DNA of 8,487 nt from assembly GCA_050248375.1 (NCBI GenBank), contig JBFWSL010000175.1, positions 1 to 8,487 of the forward strand, read 5' to 3'. The position numbers and the translations under genes are program-made. The DNA is from JAYZVT01 sp050248375. Its GTDB lineage: Bacteria > Pseudomonadota > Alphaproteobacteria > Rhizobiales > Methyloligellaceae. The stretch's first letter is position 1, and every line of letters begins with the position of its first letter. The notes beneath the pieces are model-generated. The model did not search any database, had not been told where the DNA came from, and saw only the letters and a list, made by a program, of their open reading frames with translations. Shown one piece after another: positions 6,743-8,487 of this stretch.

Positions 6743-6805
6743 CATGCAGACGCGGTCGCCGCGATGGTAGCCCCCCGACAGGGCAGGCAAAAGCAAAACC
6801 CGGCC

Positions 6806-7345
6806 CTATTCGGGCATGAACGCGATGTCCGTGCCGGCGGGGCGGACGCCGCACTGGGTCAGCAGGCAGTGCACCTGGCCGCGGTGATGGGTCTGGTGGT
6901 TGAACATATGCGTGACAAGCAGCGCGCGCGGGCGCGTCATCAGCCGTCCCGTGGCGCCGGAACTCCAGACGAGATCGCCCTCCAGCGCCGGCGGCTCCAG
7001 CCCCTCGGCCCACTCGACGATCCTCTCGTCCATCGCCTCGCGGGCCTGCCTCAGCTCGCCGAAGCCGTCATGCTGGGCCACCGAGCCGGCGATGTCGGGC
7101 GCAAGGGGCTTCTCCATGCCCGCCAGGCGATGCATCCAGATCTGGTCGGCCCACAGGATATGGTTGAGCGTGGCGTGGATGGACCCGAAGAACGCACCCC
7201 GGTCCCGCTTGCGCTCGCTGTCGTCAAGTCCCGCGCAGGCCGCGTAGATATTCACATTCATCCAGCGATTGTAGCCGGCGAGCTTGCGCACATAGGCCGG
7301 CATGATCATGCCCGGCCCGGTCCCGCTGGCGGCGTCCCTGCCCAT
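6806..7345 (-). CDS. DinB family protein (putative metal-dependent four-helix enzyme)
   Basis: A 179-residue protein of the DinB/YfiT-like superfamily, whose members form four-helix bundles with a metal held by three histidines; characterised relatives include thiol-dependent transferases and isomerases. Seen: an early YNRWMN helix motif; a second helix with H57 and H62 leading into ILWADQIWMHRL; and the strong family signature HMFNHQTHHRGQVH with H146, H150, H153 and H154. Likely metal ligands are H62 plus two histidines spaced HxxxH in that segment. It has no signal peptide and should be cytosolic. The ATG at 7345 has GGAG 9 bases upstream. A GTG at 7351 is the alternative and would overlap the stop of the upstream oxidoreductase gene (GTGA). 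Either way the two genes touch and should be translated together. Substrate and thiol cofactor cannot be told. Confidence 0.88.
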   Translation of the reverse strand: MGRDAASGTGPGMIMPAYVRKLAGYNRWMNVNIYAACAGLDDSERKRDRGAFFGSIHATLNHILWADQIWMHRLAGMEKPLAPDIAGSVAQHDGFGELRQAREAMDERIVEWAEGLEPPALEGDLVWSSGATGRLMTRPRALLVTHMFNHQTHHRGQVHCLLTQCGVRPAGTDIAFMPE

Positions 7346-7358
7346 TCTCACGCACTCC
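7337..7358 (-). promoter_or_regulatory. Start region of DinB-like gene, copy of the RidA-like start region
   Basis: It contains the last codons of the molybdoenzyme gene (arg-ser-ala-stop), GGAG, the overlapping GTG and the ATG at 7345. Nineteen of 22 bases match 6721-6742, including 12 in a row. Confidence 0.6.
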
Positions 7359-8487
7359 TGATCCAGACGTGGTTGTCGTGAAAGGCGGCGCCGCCCAGGG
7401 GCGCCACCTGATCGGCGCCGGTCAGGGTGTTGATCCCCTCCCCGCCCTCGAACCGGCTGTTGGCCGGAATGGCCTCGACGATGACGACGCCGCGGCGTAG
7501 GCCCTCGAAGGCCCTGGCGTGCAGCACGATCTCGCCGCGCTCGTTGCCCATGCGGATGCGCGCGCCGTCGGCGATACCGAGCTCCGAGAGATCATCGGGA
7601 TGGACGAGCGCCTTGGGACGCCCCTCGCGCCTGAGGGAAGTCGGCGTCTCGGTGAAGGTGGTATTGAGGAAGGAGCGTGACGGCGCGGTGACGAGCCGGA
7701 AAGGGTGCGCCTCGTCCGCCTTCTCGATCACTTCCCAGTGGTCGGGGAATTCGGGCATGCGAGCGACCGGCCCGAGCGGCCCCATGCTGGCGATGGGGAC
7801 GGACGGCCAGTCGGGGCGGAAGCGGAACCTGCCGTCCGGCCAGGCGAATCCGTCCAGATAGTGGGACGCGCCGAATTCGGGCTGGCAGTCGATCCACTTC
7901 GAGGCCTCCAGGCCGGCCAGCGTCCCCCAGCCCGAATTCCGGAGCGTCCAGTCGATCAACTCCCGCGCGGTCATATCGAAGCCGGGATGGACGGCGCCGA
8001 GCCGCTTCGCCAGCGCGCGGAGCACGTCATGGTTGGAGCGGCATTCGCCCGGCGCCTGCACCAGCTTCGGCCCGAGCAGGATGTGCTGGTGGCCGCCGCC
8101 CTGGTAGACGTCGTCATGTTCCAGGAACATGGTGGCGGGCAGGATCACGTCCGCCCACCGCGCGGTATCGGTCATGAACTGCTCGTGCAGGCAGACGAAC
8201 AGGTCGTCGCGGGCGAAGCCGGCCTTGACCTTGCGCTGCTCCGGCGCGACGGCGACCGGGTTCATGTTCTGGATGAGCAGCGCGGCGACCGGAGGACCGT
8301 CTTTGATGTCATGGGGATCGCCGGTGAGCACCGGGCCGATGCGCGTCTGGTCGAGGCAGCGGATGGCGGGATCGAGGGCGTCGAGGCCCTCGATCATGGT
8401 CTTGTCCCAGTGATAGATGCCGTTGTTGGCGAAGAACGCGCCGCCGCCCTCGTGGCGCCAGGCGCCGGTCACCGTGGCGATGGACGT
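7348..8487 (-). CDS. Molybdopterin oxidoreductase (DMSO-reductase family), N-terminal part outside window
   Basis: The last 379 residues of a bis-molybdopterin enzyme; the frame is open to the right edge and the true start is not seen. Full members have about 650-750 residues, so about half is present. Residues 1-240 of the fragment belong to the catalytic molybdopterin domain: VTGAWRHEGGGAFF near the start, IQNMNPVAV at about 72-80 and the highly conserved RWADVILPATMFLEHDD at about 110-126. Residues from about 262 to 377 form the dinucleotide-binding C-terminal domain: FRLVTAPSRSFLNTTF, then VHPDDLSELGIADGARI, and GEGINTLTGADQVAPLGG near the end. Any N-terminal iron-sulfur cluster ligands or Tat signal would lie outside the window. 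The substrate is unknown. The gene heads the visible part of an operon with the DinB-like and RidA-like genes. Confidence 0.93.
   Translation of the reverse strand, partial: TSIATVTGAWRHEGGGAFFANNGIYHWDKTMIEGLDALDPAIRCLDQTRIGPVLTGDPHDIKDGPPVAALLIQNMNPVAVAPEQRKVKAGFARDDLFVCLHEQFMTDTARWADVILPATMFLEHDDVYQGGGHQHILLGPKLVQAPGECRSNHDVLRALAKRLGAVHPGFDMTARELIDWTLRNSGWGTLAGLEASKWIDCQPEFGASHYLDGFAWPDGRFRFRPDWPSVPIASMGPLGPVARMPEFPDHWEVIEKADEAHPFRLVTAPSRSFLNTTFTETPTSLRREGRPKALVHPDDLSELGIADGARIRMGNERGEIVLHARAFEGLRRGVVIVEAIPANSRFEGGEGINTLTGADQVAPLGGAAFHDNHVWIRSA

Noticed and set aside
4847..6796. 649-codon open frame on the minus strand opposite the P450
   Set aside because: The composition (His/Leu/Val/Gly/Arg) mirrors P450 codons read backwards; it crosses the palindromic element and the RidA-like gene in the wrong frame.
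6736..6805. Possible terminator after the DinB-like gene (GCCC/GGGC stem with nearby T-rich stretch on the minus strand)
   Set aside because: The stem is only 4 bp and overlaps the coding end, and the T-run is interrupted; it is too weak to call and would split an apparent operon.
5140..6819. 559-codon plus-strand frame overlapping the P450 and the RidA-like region
   Set aside because: Arg/Gly/His-rich shadow translation out of frame with a P450 that carries every family motif.

Overview
The window is GC-rich chromosomal DNA with strong GC-ending codon bias. It most likely comes from an alphaproteobacterium. This rests on the gene order (AI-2E/PerM-type permease, CDP-alcohol phosphatidyltransferase and DUF2066 protein running opposite to purM-purN), on the style of the proteins, and on a compound GC-rich intergenic palindrome of a kind common in that class. 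No 16S or other taxonomic marker is present, so the genus cannot be named. No mobile element, tRNA, rRNA or CRISPR array was seen.

Left block (1-2703, minus strand): transcription runs right to left through a secreted DUF2066 protein (2703-1588), a PgsA-like CDP-alcohol phosphatidyltransferase (1466-858, GTG start) and an AI-2E-family permease (861-1, cut by the window edge). The last two overlap by ATGA. Centre (2866-4610, plus strand): purM and purN, two steps of de novo purine synthesis, overlap by GTGA. About 160 bp of divergent promoter region separates them from the DUF2066 gene.

Middle right (4611-6223): a 242-bp non-coding leader carries a plausible promoter and a 10-bp AT-rich palindrome. 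It leads into a complete soluble cytochrome P450 with all the signature motifs. No redox partner is encoded in the window.

Right block (6271-8487): a 62-bp compound palindrome sits between the converging P450 and RidA-like genes. Three minus-strand genes follow, in transcription order: a molybdopterin oxidoreductase (N-terminal part outside the window), a DinB-type four-helix protein (stop/start contact) and a RidA-family protein that lacks the catalytic arginine. They look like one operon and are the least conventional part of the window. The start regions of the last two genes are nearly identical. No anti-phage or other clearly unprecedented system is visible; the molybdoenzyme-DinB-RidA trio is the best candidate for an undescribed small pathway.
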